From: VMCP01 sp964415065
Lineage (GTDB): Bacteria; Bacteroidota; Bacteroidia; NS11-12g; UBA955
Direction: 5' to 3'
Length of the DNA stretch: 64,000 bases
Assembly: GCA_964415065.1 (NCBI GenBank)
Contig: CAYPYX010000004.1
Span: forward strand, 27,977 to 91,976
Both the position numbers and the translations under genes were made by a program. Shown piece after piece: positions 17,699 to 25,802 of the stretch (positions are counted from its first letter, which is position 1; each line of letters begins with the position of its first letter). The notes below the pieces were generated by a model. The model was not told the DNA's origin. It did not search any database and saw nothing but the letters and a program-made list of their open reading frames with translations.

Positions 17699-18984
17699 AT
17701 ATTCTGATTGTAGGCAATCGGGTACCATGGCCAGTACGAGATGGTGGTGCTATGGCTACTTATCAATTAATGAAATCACTCAACTTTGAAGGTTGCAACG
17801 TTACTTATTTTACCTTAAATACAAAGAAACACTGGGTTTCTCAAAAGGAAATTCAAGATAATTTACCGTTTGTAAATGTTATTGCAGTGCCCCATTTGGT
17901 TACAATTTCAGCAATTGATGCACTGAAAAACTTGTTTACTAAACGCAGTTATTTCTTGTCGCGATATCACAATCCAAGAGCCAAAGTACAACTAAAGGAT
18001 TTGCTTCGTCAACAGACTTTCGATGTTGTTCTAATCGAGGGATTGTATTCTTCGGTTTTTTTGGATGTAATTCGTGAAAATTATTCGGGGAATGTGGTGT
18101 ACCGAGCTCATAATTTGGAACATCAAATATGGTCGAGATTATCAGAAAGTGAATCGAACCTTTTGAAAAAAGGATATTTAAAAGTTCAAATCCAGCGTTT
18201 AAAACGGGAAGAAGTGCAATTTGTACGTGAAGTGGACCAATGCGTAAGCATATCCCCCGAAGATCAAAAAGCCTTTATCGAAATGGATCTGGTTTCAGGA
18301 AAAACTACGGATACAGAAACATCGGAAATACTGGACAGAAACAACAAGGAATCATCGACTAATGATTCTGAAACTAACTTTTCAAACCCACGTACTCGTC
18401 GACATTTTTTATACCTCCCTGGAATGGATCCTGGATTGGAGGAAAAATCGAAATTGCAACCCGATTCTATTTTTCATTTAGCGTCTATGGAATGGGAGGC
18501 CAATGTTTCTGGTTTAGAGTGGTTTTTGAACAAAGTTTGGCCCTTGGTATTATCCGTTCAACCTGAAATGAAAATTCATATCGGCGGAAAATCGTTGGAT
18601 AAAAAAGACCGTCGTTATTTTCAAAGTGGTTTAATCAATCATGGTGAAGTTCGAGATGCAGATGAATTTATGAAACATCACGGTATTGGAATAGTGCCTT
18701 TATGGGCAGGTAGTGGACTGAGAATGAAGTTATTGCAAGCCATGAGTTTAGGAATTCCATGTGTAACTACATCCATTGGAGCTCAAGGATTAAATGTGGA
18801 ACATAACAAGGAAGTTCTAGTCGCAGATACGGCTCAAGAATTTGCAAACGCACTGTTAAAATTGAATTCCGACCGTAAATTTGCGATAGAATTGGGTAAA
18901 AATGCGTTGAAATACGTACTTCAATACCATAATTCTGCTAAAAATACCCGTGCATTAATAGAATTCATACAAGGAAGTAAATAA
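17695..18984 (+). CDS. GT4-family glycosyltransferase
   Basis: 429 residues of GT-B fold. The N-terminal domain opens with LIVGNRVPWPVRDGGA, a typical GT4 glycine-rich donor/acceptor loop. The C-terminal Rossmann domain has the sugar-nucleotide site GSGLRMKLLQAMSLGIPCV (about 340-360). A low-complexity Ser/Asn/Glu insertion (about 200-230) separates the halves. It starts inside the stop codon of the LptF/G-like gene and is followed 53 bases later by an ABC exporter, so it probably adds a sugar to LPS core or another envelope glycolipid. Donor and acceptor unknown. Confidence 0.85.
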   Translation: MNILIVGNRVPWPVRDGGAMATYQLMKSLNFEGCNVTYFTLNTKKHWVSQKEIQDNLPFVNVIAVPHLVTISAIDALKNLFTKRSYFLSRYHNPRAKVQLKDLLRQQTFDVVLIEGLYSSVFLDVIRENYSGNVVYRAHNLEHQIWSRLSESESNLLKKGYLKVQIQRLKREEVQFVREVDQCVSISPEDQKAFIEMDLVSGKTTDTETSEILDRNNKESSTNDSETNFSNPRTRRHFLYLPGMDPGLEEKSKLQPDSIFHLASMEWEANVSGLEWFLNKVWPLVLSVQPEMKIHIGGKSLDKKDRRYFQSGLINHGEVRDADEFMKHHGIGIVPLWAGSGLRMKLLQAMSLGIPCVTTSIGAQGLNVEHNKEVLVADTAQEFANALLKLNSDRKFAIELGKNALKYVLQYHNSAKNTRALIEFIQGSK

Positions 18985-19037
18985 ACGGCAACCTGTTGAT
19001 TTTGCTTAAACGGTTTAACATCCCCAATCACAATAAA

Positions 19038-20900
19038 ATGAATCAAACCCCGAATTCCCCAAATACAAACCAAACACAGAAATCAACAGCTCCGGTATCG
19101 AAAAATTCAAATCAAGATACAGGTAATGAGGCCGCAGCGAATACCCATTCCAGTAACATTAGAATACTGTGGAGGTATCTTAAACCCCAAAATAATTTGG
19201 TTTTTTGGGCGCTGTTGTTGGCAACCGTGGCTCAGGTTTTTAGCTTGATTGACCCTTGGGTTGGAAGAAATATCATTGACCGTTATTTAACCAAGAAAGA
19301 GTTATTCAACGAACATGATTTTATTTTTGGGGTATTAAAATGGCTTGGAATTGGAGTCAGCGTTGCGATGATCAGTAGAATTGCCAAGAATTTGCAGGAT
19401 TATTTTGTAAATGTCGCAATTCAAAAAGCCGGGGCAAAAATATTTACCGATGGAATTAAGCATACCCTGTCGCTACCGTATTTTACTTTCGAAGACCACC
19501 GCAGTGGAGAAACTCTAAATGTTCTTCAAAAAGTGCGTACGGATTCGGAAAAATTAATCACATTGGCCATCAACTTGGTTTATATATCTTTAGTTGGAAT
19601 TGTTTTTGTATTTGTAACTTCATTCACCGTTCATTGGTTAATAGCACCGGTTTTTTTAGTAGCTATGGCTGTTGTGGGAGTAAGTAGTTCATTGCTGAGC
19701 AAACAAATCAAAGTGGTACAGAAATCCATCATGAAAGAAACGTCGGCATTGGCGGGAACTACCACAGAGAGTTTGCGCAATATTGAATTAGTTAAAAGTT
19801 TGGGATTAGTAGCACAGGAAATGGGGCGTATTTCGTCCAATACTTTGAAAATCTTGGGATTGGAATTGCAAAAAGTCAAAAAAGTTCGAACTTTGGGTTT
19901 TGTGCAAGGTACCACCGTGAATTTAATGCGGAATTTACTGCTGTTGTTTTTATCATGGATGGTGTTTACCGGACGAATTTCGCCGGGTATGTACATTCAG
20001 TTTCTATTTTATACCTTCTTTATATTCAATCCTTTGCAAGAGTTGGGTTCGTTTATTCAAACCTACAGAGAAGCGGATGTTTCTTTAGGAAAGTTTAAAG
20101 AATTATTGGAAATGCCATCGGAGCGAATTCCAGAAAATGCTGTGGTTTTGGGGGATGTTAATTCGATTGAATTCGAAAATGTATCTTTCCAACACAAATC
20201 GGCTACAAAACCAGCCCTAAATCAAATTAGTTTCAAATTAAATTTTGGACAAACCATAGCATTTGTCGGGCCATCAGGTTCCGGTAAAAGTACCTTGGTA
20301 AAATTATTGGTTGGACTCTATTTGCCTGTAGACGGAGATGTGAAATTCAATTCTATTTCGGTGAGAAACATCAATAGAAATGATATTCGAGTGCAACTCG
20401 GATTGGTTTCACAGGAGTCACAATTGTTTTCAGGAACCATCCGAGAAAATTTGCAATTTGTAAAGCCAGAAGCTACAGAAGCGGAATTAATAAAAGTGTT
20501 AAAACAAGCTGCTACCGATTCCTTGATGAGTCGCGCCGAAAAAGGGTTGGACACATCCATCGGAGAAGGTGGAATTAAAGTATCAGGTGGAGAGAAACAG
20601 CGCCTTTCCATCGCTCGTGCACTGCTTCGCAATCCTAATTTGTTGATTTTTGATGAGGCAACAAGTGCTTTAGATTCAATAACAGAGAAGGAAATTACGT
20701 CTACACTCAAGGAAATTTCCCAAGAAAAGAATAGAATCAACGTCATGATTGCACACCGTTTGAGTACCATTATGCACGCGGATTGTATTTATGTTTTAGA
20801 GAAAGGACGGATTGTAGAATCGGGCACCCATGAGCAACTTTGCGACAGCAAAGGACTATACTATGCAATGTGGCGCCAACAAATCGGCGAGAACGATTAA
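19038..20900 (+). CDS. MsbA-like ABC exporter (fused permease-ATPase)
   Basis: About 620 residues from the ATG at 19038. A TTG-initiated extension from 18996 is unlikely. A polar, probably disordered N-terminus of about 50 residues precedes six transmembrane helices (about 60-340) with the type IV exporter fold. The nucleotide-binding domain has Walker A GPSGSGKST (about 410), Q-loop, signature VSGGEKQRLS, Walker B LLIFDEATSALD and the H-loop His in AHRLS. It is a homodimerising exporter. Close neighbours encoding LPS transport and glycosyl transfer suggest lipid A-core flipping, but drug or peptide export cannot be excluded. Confidence 0.88.
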   Translation: MNQTPNSPNTNQTQKSTAPVSKNSNQDTGNEAAANTHSSNIRILWRYLKPQNNLVFWALLLATVAQVFSLIDPWVGRNIIDRYLTKKELFNEHDFIFGVLKWLGIGVSVAMISRIAKNLQDYFVNVAIQKAGAKIFTDGIKHTLSLPYFTFEDHRSGETLNVLQKVRTDSEKLITLAINLVYISLVGIVFVFVTSFTVHWLIAPVFLVAMAVVGVSSSLLSKQIKVVQKSIMKETSALAGTTTESLRNIELVKSLGLVAQEMGRISSNTLKILGLELQKVKKVRTLGFVQGTTVNLMRNLLLLFLSWMVFTGRISPGMYIQFLFYTFFIFNPLQELGSFIQTYREADVSLGKFKELLEMPSERIPENAVVLGDVNSIEFENVSFQHKSATKPALNQISFKLNFGQTIAFVGPSGSGKSTLVKLLVGLYLPVDGDVKFNSISVRNINRNDIRVQLGLVSQESQLFSGTIRENLQFVKPEATEAELIKVLKQAATDSLMSRAEKGLDTSIGEGGIKVSGGEKQRLSIARALLRNPNLLIFDEATSALDSITEKEITSTLKEISQEKNRINVMIAHRLSTIMHADCIYVLEKGRIVESGTHEQLCDSKGLYYAMWRQQIGEND

Positions 20901-20911
20901 GTTGGATTAAT

Positions 20912-21343
20912 TCAATCTTGGTGTTTCAATAATTTCATTTTGTGATGCGGAATTCCCGCTTCATAAAATAAATCACCTTCTTGTTCAAAGCCGTGTTTTT
21001 CGTAAAATGGCTCCGCATGAGTTTGTGCATGTAGATAAACTTTTTGGTTGGTTTCACCAATTGAATCTAAGGCTGCAATGACTAATGACGAACCCACATC
21101 TTTGCCACGAAATTCTTTCAAAACAGCAAATCGCTCCATTTTTATACCATCGGGCGTGGTTCTGTAACGACATGTTCCACAAGGAATTCCTTGGTATTTT
21201 GCTAGAAAATGTATGCTTGAATCTTCGTGTTCATCGTATTCTTCATTGGGGTCAACGGCTTGTTCTAACACAAAAACCAAACGTCGTATTTCAAAAATAT
21301 CGATCATTTGTTGACGGCTGCTTGCTTTTATAATCTCAATCAT
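20912..21343 (-). CDS. GNAT-family N-acetyltransferase
   Basis: 143 residues forming one GNAT domain. The ERFAVLKEFRGKDVGSSLV segment carries the acetyl-CoA pyrophosphate-binding motif (R/Q-x-x-G-x-G/A variant), and KHGFEQEGDLFYEAGIPHHKM resembles the end of ElaA-like acetyltransferases. It is convergent with the ABC exporter gene (12 bases between stops) and divergent from fbaB, with which it shares a 52-base promoter region. Substrate unknown. Confidence 0.82.
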   Translation of the reverse strand: MIEIIKASSRQQMIDIFEIRRLVFVLEQAVDPNEEYDEHEDSSIHFLAKYQGIPCGTCRYRTTPDGIKMERFAVLKEFRGKDVGSSLVIAALDSIGETNQKVYLHAQTHAEPFYEKHGFEQEGDLFYEAGIPHHKMKLLKHQD

Positions 21344-21356
21344 CAGGAAAAATGGT

Positions 21357-21374
21357 TATTTTTGTCCAAAATTA
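21357..21374. promoter_or_regulatory. Back-to-back -7 boxes of divergent promoters
   Basis: TATTTTTG on the plus strand (21357-21364) faces fbaB, and TAATTTTG on the minus strand (21367-21374) faces the GNAT gene. They are separated by two bases, within a 52-base intergenic region. Polymerase binding at one should exclude the other. Clear -33 elements are not visible. Confidence 0.45.
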
Positions 21375-21395
21375 ACACCTTTTAAGAGTAAAAAA

Positions 21396-22454
21396 ATGGC
21401 TCAGACAAACATTGAACAACTATTAGGAAAAGATGCAGAGTATCTTTTGAATCACAACTGTAACACTATCAGCAAAGAAAACATTCATTTGCCCGGTAGC
21501 GATTTTGTGGATCGTATTTTCGCTCAAACCAATCGCAACACTCAAGTATTGCGCAGTTTACAAACCCTTTATGGAAATGGTCGTTTGGCAAACACAGGTT
21601 ATTTGAGCATCCTACCAGTTGATCAAGGAATTGAACACAGCGCGGGCGCTTCTTTCGCTCCAAATCCAGCGTATTTTGATCCTGAAAATATCATCAAATT
21701 GGCTATTGAAGGTGGATGTAACGCGGTAGCTTCAACGTATGGTGTGTTAGCCATGAATTCTCGCAAATACGCACACAAAATCCCATTCATTGTAAAAATC
21801 AATCACAATGAATTCTTGACATACCCCAATAAATTCGATCAAATTATGTTCGGATCCGTTCGCGATGCTTGGAACTTAGGTGCAGCAGCGGTAGGTGCAA
21901 CCATTTATTTTGGATCGCCTGAAAGTTCACGTCAAATTATTGAAGTGGCTCAAGCGTTCGAAGAAGCACATTCATTAGGTATGGCAACCATTTTGTGGTG
22001 CTACACTCGTAACAACGGTTTCAAAGTAGATGGTGTTGATTATCATGCTTCTGCTGACTTGACCAGTCAAGCTAACCATTTGGGTGTTACCATTCAAGCG
22101 GATATCATTAAACAAAAATTACCAACTAACAACGGTGGTTATAACGCAACTAAACACGGAAAAACATCTTCTAAAGTTTACACCGATTTAACTACAGATC
22201 ACCCAATTGATTTAACCCGTTACCAAGTGGCTAACTGCTACATGGGTCGTGCAGGTTTAATCAACTCAGGAGGTGAGGCTAAAGGCCAAGGTGATATCGA
22301 AGAAGCAGTTTACACAGCGGTTGTTAACAAGCGTGCTGGTGGTTCTGGTTTGATTTTGGGAAGAAAAGCTTTCCAAAAGCCATTAAACGAAGGAATTGAA
22401 TTGTTGAATTCCGTTCAAGATGTTTATTTGGATACCAAAGTAACCATCGCTTAA
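21396..22454 (+). CDS. fbaB: Class I fructose-bisphosphate aldolase (archaeal/FbaB type)
   Basis: 352 residues, the usual length of the DhnA/FbaB family. It has the family pattern YLSILPVDQGIEH early, the IVKINHNEF segment and a C-terminal phosphate-binding stretch (GGSGLILGRKAF). The enzyme uses a Schiff-base lysine to cleave or form fructose 1,6-bisphosphate in glycolysis and gluconeogenesis in the cytoplasm. A strong hairpin terminator follows its stop codon, so it is transcribed alone. Codon use looks biased toward regular, highly expressed-type codons compared with neighbours, in line with a central metabolic role. Confidence 0.92.
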   Translation: MAQTNIEQLLGKDAEYLLNHNCNTISKENIHLPGSDFVDRIFAQTNRNTQVLRSLQTLYGNGRLANTGYLSILPVDQGIEHSAGASFAPNPAYFDPENIIKLAIEGGCNAVASTYGVLAMNSRKYAHKIPFIVKINHNEFLTYPNKFDQIMFGSVRDAWNLGAAAVGATIYFGSPESSRQIIEVAQAFEEAHSLGMATILWCYTRNNGFKVDGVDYHASADLTSQANHLGVTIQADIIKQKLPTNNGGYNATKHGKTSSKVYTDLTTDHPIDLTRYQVANCYMGRAGLINSGGEAKGQGDIEEAVYTAVVNKRAGGSGLILGRKAFQKPLNEGIELLNSVQDVYLDTKVTIA

Positions 22455-22468
22455 TAATTCGTACCTTT

Positions 22469-22509
22469 GCGATTCTGGTGGAAGCATTTCGCCAGAATCG
22501 CTTTGTTTT
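22469..22509 (+). terminator. Intrinsic terminator after fbaB
   Basis: Ten-base perfect stem GCGATTCTGG (22469-22478) / CCAGAATCGC (22492-22501), 13-base loop, followed by TTTGTTTT. Confidence 0.8.
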
Positions 22510-22546
22510 ATACTAATCCTAAAATCACAAAAGATCTTACCGTAAC

Positions 22547-23443
22547 ATGGCTGAATCTGAATTTGATGAGTTTGATCTCGAATCCTCTGAGTCCAAATGG
22601 TACATGCGTACCCTCACCGGAATCTTGACTAAAACCAAAGATAAAAAACCAACTCCTGATGGATTGTGGGAAAAATGCAAACGTTGCAAAGAAGCACATC
22701 CTACTAAAGATTGGATCTCCAACTTGTATGTTTGTCCTTCGTGTAATTATCACGATAGAATCGGATCTGCTGAATATTTTGAAATTCTTTTCGACGATAA
22801 TAAATTCACCGAAATTAATTCCAATTTGACTTCCGGCGACCCCCTGGAATTCGTAGATTCTGCTCCCTATGTAGATCGTATACAAGTGGCACGTAAGAAA
22901 ACAGGCCTAAACGATGCCGTTCGAACCGCACACGGTAAAATCAATGGACAACCTCTAATGGTAGCCTGTATGGATTTTAATTTTATCGGGGGATCGATGG
23001 GATCAGTCGTTGGTGAAAAAATTGCTCGCGGAATCGATTACAGCATTCAACATAAAGTTCCATTTTTAATGATTTCTAAATCAGGTGGTGCACGTATGAT
23101 GGAAGCAGCCTTTTCGTTAATGCAAATGGCTAAAACCAGTGCAAAATTGGCTTTACTTCACAAAGCTGGCGTACCTTATATCTCCTTGATGACCAATCCT
23201 ACCACAGGTGGTGTAACTGCTTCATTTGCCATGTTGGGAGACTTCAATATTGCGGAGCCCGAAGCATTAATTGGTTTTGCTGGTCCTCGTGTAATCCGCG
23301 AAACCATTGGTAAAGATCTTCCCAAGGGATTCCAATCCTCAGAGTTTTTAGTTGAACATGGGTTTTTGGATTTTATAGTGGATAGAAAGGAGCTGAAAGC
23401 CAAATTATCGAATTTGTTGAGTATTATTTGGTCCAAAAAATAA
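22547..23443 (+). CDS. accD: Acetyl-CoA carboxylase carboxyltransferase subunit beta
   Basis: 298 residues. An N-terminal four-Cys zinc ribbon (CKRC ... CPSC, about residues 44-68) and a crotonase-fold carboxyltransferase domain with SGGARMMEAAFSLMQM and GGVTASFAMLGD are diagnostic. With AccA it moves the carboxyl group from biotin-BCCP to acetyl-CoA, giving malonyl-CoA for fatty acid synthesis. accA, accB and accC are not in the window. The 103 bases upstream contain the fbaB terminator. Confidence 0.95.
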   Translation: MAESEFDEFDLESSESKWYMRTLTGILTKTKDKKPTPDGLWEKCKRCKEAHPTKDWISNLYVCPSCNYHDRIGSAEYFEILFDDNKFTEINSNLTSGDPLEFVDSAPYVDRIQVARKKTGLNDAVRTAHGKINGQPLMVACMDFNFIGGSMGSVVGEKIARGIDYSIQHKVPFLMISKSGGARMMEAAFSLMQMAKTSAKLALLHKAGVPYISLMTNPTTGGVTASFAMLGDFNIAEPEALIGFAGPRVIRETIGKDLPKGFQSSEFLVEHGFLDFIVDRKELKAKLSNLLSIIWSKK

Positions 23444-23552
23444 TTTAATAAGCCCTGTTACTAACAATAGTTTAACAATAAAAAAGGAGATTTGAAGGTC
23501 GAATGGAACGTGATTATAGTTAATCCTATTATCAAGTCGATCAGAATTCACA

Positions 23553-23564
23553 TCCCCCGAAAAA
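23553..23564 (+). repeat. Copy of the TCCCCCGAAA word, intergenic
   Basis: CATCCCCCGAAAAAA lies 21 bases upstream of gcvH. It is one of 16 exact TCCCCC(G/A)AAA words in the window (see findings). Confidence 0.7.
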
Positions 23565-23584
23565 AATAAAAACAGCAACAAAAT

Positions 23585-23965
23585 ATGAACTTTCCAGAAA
23601 ATCTGAAGTACACCAAAGATCACGAGTGGATTTTGGTTGAAGGCGACACTGCTACCATTGGTATTACTGAATTTGCACAAGGTGAATTAGGTGATATCGT
23701 TTTCGTTGACATCACAACTGAAGGTGAAACGTTGAATTCAGAAGATGTTTTCGGTTCGGTTGAAGCCGTTAAAACAGTAAGTGAATTGTACATGCCTGTT
23801 TCTGGCGAAGTGATCGAAGTGAACAGTTCTTTGGATTCTGCTCCTGAGTCTGTAAACAGCGATCCTTACGGAGATGGTTGGATGATCAAAGTTAAAATTA
23901 GCGACGCTTCTCAAGTGGATGGCTTGTTAACTGCAGATCAGTACAAAGAACTTATTGGTGCCTAA
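23585..23965 (+). CDS. gcvH: Glycine cleavage system H protein
   Basis: 126 residues, full length for the family. The lipoyl-lysine sits in GSVEAVKTVSELY (Lys about 63), and the C-terminus GWMIKVKISD is typical. The protein shuttles the aminomethyl intermediate between the P, T and L proteins of glycine decarboxylase, or serves as a lipoyl donor. The other gcv genes are not here. It is followed after seven bases by the VanZ-like gene, an arrangement I believe recurs in Bacteroidota. Confidence 0.95.
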   Translation: MNFPENLKYTKDHEWILVEGDTATIGITEFAQGELGDIVFVDITTEGETLNSEDVFGSVEAVKTVSELYMPVSGEVIEVNSSLDSAPESVNSDPYGDGWMIKVKISDASQVDGLLTADQYKELIGA

Positions 23966-23972
23966 TTGCAAT

Positions 23973-24386
23973 ATGCAAAAAGGAATTTTTAAGAAATTAA
24001 ACAAACGTCAAATCCCCGCAATTCTGTGGGGATTTTTGATTTTTTACCTTACTCTCAAACCCAAAAAAGCGTCGGATCATGAGTTCCCTATGTGGCTTAT
24101 GACCATTAAACCCGATAAAATTGCACATTTTATTTTTTGGGGACTTTGGTACTGGATATATGATTTTTCATTGCGATACCGTAACCCGCAGTATCAAGTA
24201 AGTGTGCAAGTGCCTTTCTTTAGACGTTCCGAATTTTACACGGCAGTGATGATGATTCTCTGCGGCGCATTGGTCGAATTTTTACAATGGTACACCGATT
24301 GGGGTAGAAGTGTTGAGGCAATGGATTTTATAGCTGACACTTTGGGTGTATTATTGGTGTTTTGGTTATCGAATCGTAAAAATTAA
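23973..24386 (+). CDS. VanZ-like family membrane protein
   Basis: About 137 residues from the ATG at 23973, chosen over a TTG upstream that overlaps gcvH. Four hydrophobic helices with the VanZ pattern: PDKIAHFIFWGLWYW in the second segment and EFLQWYTDWGRSVEAMDFIADTLG toward the end (the conserved E-x-x-Q...R-x-x-D...D-x-x-x-N/D-x-x-G signature). VanZ relatives affect susceptibility to lipoglycopeptides, but most chromosomal copies are of unknown function. It lies between gcvH and a class D beta-lactamase gene (three bases downstream) and is probably co-transcribed with both. Confidence 0.82.
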   Translation: MQKGIFKKLNKRQIPAILWGFLIFYLTLKPKKASDHEFPMWLMTIKPDKIAHFIFWGLWYWIYDFSLRYRNPQYQVSVQVPFFRRSEFYTAVMMILCGALVEFLQWYTDWGRSVEAMDFIADTLGVLLVFWLSNRKN

Positions 24387-24389
24387 AGA

Positions 24390-25474
24390 ATGAAGTTATT
24401 AATAAGAATGGGTGCGGTGATCTTCTTTATTTCATCGCTGAACGTGAGTGCGAGTAGTTGGNNNNNNNNNNNNNNNNNNNNNNNNNNNNNNNNNNNNNNN
24501 NNNNNNNNNNNNNNNNNNNNNNNNNNNNNNNNNNNNNNNNNNNNNNNNNNNNNNNNNNNNNAATGGGTGCGGTGATCTTCTTTATTTCATCGCTGAACGT
24601 GAGTGCGAGTAGTTGGGTTGTTGATCCTGTTGAAAAAATAAACCAGCGAGAAGCATCAATTGAATATTGCATCAGTGCATTTAAAACACGGTTCAATGGA
24701 ACAAGCAACGCGCCAAGGCAATCTCCTCCAGATTCCTTGTTGAGTTTCAATCCAGCCTGGGATACGCTTTTCAAAAAGAAGGGTGTTAATGGCTGTTTTG
24801 TTTTGATGGATAAACGACGCGGTGTGATGATGACCAATGATTGGTTCGCAGCACAAACGCAGAAAACACCCGCATCTACTTTTAAAATATTAAATTCATT
24901 AATTTCGTTAGAAGAAAATGTCATCCCCGACGAAAATTACACCTTAAAGTGGGATGGTGTAGAACGCCAATTTCCGAATTGGAATCGGGATCATGATTTA
25001 CGTTCTGCTTACAAATATTCGGTGGTTTGGTATTATCAAGAGATGGCCAGAAGAGTGGGAGTGGATACCATGAAATATTGGTTGGATAAAGTGTCGTATG
25101 GTAATGCGGATACAACCGGCGGTGAAGATCAATTTTGGTTGACAGGCAATCTGAGAATCAGTCCCATTGAACAAATACAGTTTCTACAGAAATTGGAAAC
25201 CGGTCAACTGCCATTCTCCAAACATACGTTAAATACAGTAAAAAACATTATGATTCAAGACAGCAGCAGTAAGTACATTGTTCGTTGGAAAACAGGCTGG
25301 GGTAATCAAGATGGTGAAGACATTGGTTGGATCGTTGGATACATGGAAGTTGGAGGGGATGTATATTATTTTGCCAATTTAATTCGTGCTCAAGTGGGTA
25401 AAACCATTTCTCAAGAAGATTTTTTAGATGCTAGAATGGAAATTCTACAAACGATTTTACAGGAGTATAAATAA
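24390..25474 (+). CDS. Class D (OXA-like) beta-lactamase, artificially interrupted by a gap
   Basis: Removing the gap and one copy of the duplicated flank gives a continuous 309-residue protein starting at 24390 (24390-24461 joined to 24617-25474). All class D motifs are present: STFK (residues 111-114, Ser acyl-enzyme and carbamylated Lys), SVV (159-161), YGN (185-187) and KTG (249-251). A signal peptide (about 1-22) sends it to the periplasm, where it would hydrolyse beta-lactams. It begins three bases after the VanZ-like gene. There is no mobile element, integron site or change in base composition, so it looks like a resident chromosomal enzyme. A BlaR-type sensor role is unlikely as no membrane domain exists. 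Confidence 0.88.
24407..24616 (+). repeat. 55-base exact duplication flanking the assembly gap
   Basis: Bases 24407-24461 and 24562-24616 are identical (55 bases each), on either side of 100 N. They are best explained as the same contig-end overlap written twice, not a biological repeat. Confidence 0.9.
24462..24561. other. Assembly gap (100 N), probably spurious
   Basis: Exactly 100 N between two copies of the same 55 bases. Collapsing the copies restores the beta-lactamase reading frame and its signal peptide, so no sequence is likely to be missing. Confidence 0.9.
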
Positions 25475-25612
25475 TGGTGATTTGAATTTTTTGCAAAACT
25501 TAATCATTTACAAGGTTTTATGAAACGGAATATAAGAATTGTGTAATAGAATAATTGATACGAGATTTTTATTCTTTGATGACTTTGAGGAATTTGAAAA
25601 TTGATTTAAAAG

Positions 25613-25643
25613 AAAAACGCTCCCAGTGGGAGCGTTTTTCTTT
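25613..25643. terminator. Intrinsic terminator, usable in both directions
   Basis: Stem AAAACGCTCCC / GGGAGCGTTTT with a three-base AGT loop, followed by TTTTCTTTT and preceded by A-rich sequence. It ends the gcvH-vanZ-bla unit on the plus strand and may also stop transcripts from the minus-strand tRNA. The 138 bases between the beta-lactamase stop and this hairpin show nothing else. Confidence 0.85.
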
Positions 25644-25650
25644 TGGATGG

Positions 25651-25721
25651 AGGTCGGAACCGGATTCGAACCGGTGTAGAGGGTTTTGCAGACCCGTGCC
25701 TAGCCTCTCGGCCATCCGACC
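25651..25721 (-). tRNA. tRNA-Cys (GCA)
   Basis: 71-nt cloverleaf on the minus strand. The 7-bp acceptor stem is GGTCGGA/TCCGACC with U as discriminator, as is normal for tRNA-Cys. The anticodon loop is CTGCAAA (anticodon GCA), and the T-arm carries GGTTCGAATCC. CCA is not encoded. Confidence 0.95.
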
Positions 25722-25802
25722 TTATTTTTAAGGAATGCAAAAATAGCTAAAATGTTCGATTTTGCAAAATCAATTTTTGAAGTTTATAGTAAAATAAACC
25801 CT

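Noticed and set aside
22462..22469. -7 box (TACCTTTG) for accD
   Set aside because: It abuts the fbaB terminator stem and lies about 78 bases before the accD start with no -33 element, so a transcript from it would run into the terminator.
23405..23680. 91-residue minus-strand open frame over the accD end and gcvH start
   Set aside because: Antisense to two strong genes, with no independent support.
24407..24616. Insertion-sequence target-site or biological duplication
   Set aside because: The 55-base copies flank only a 100-N placeholder, and collapsing them restores a gene, so an assembly artefact is simpler.
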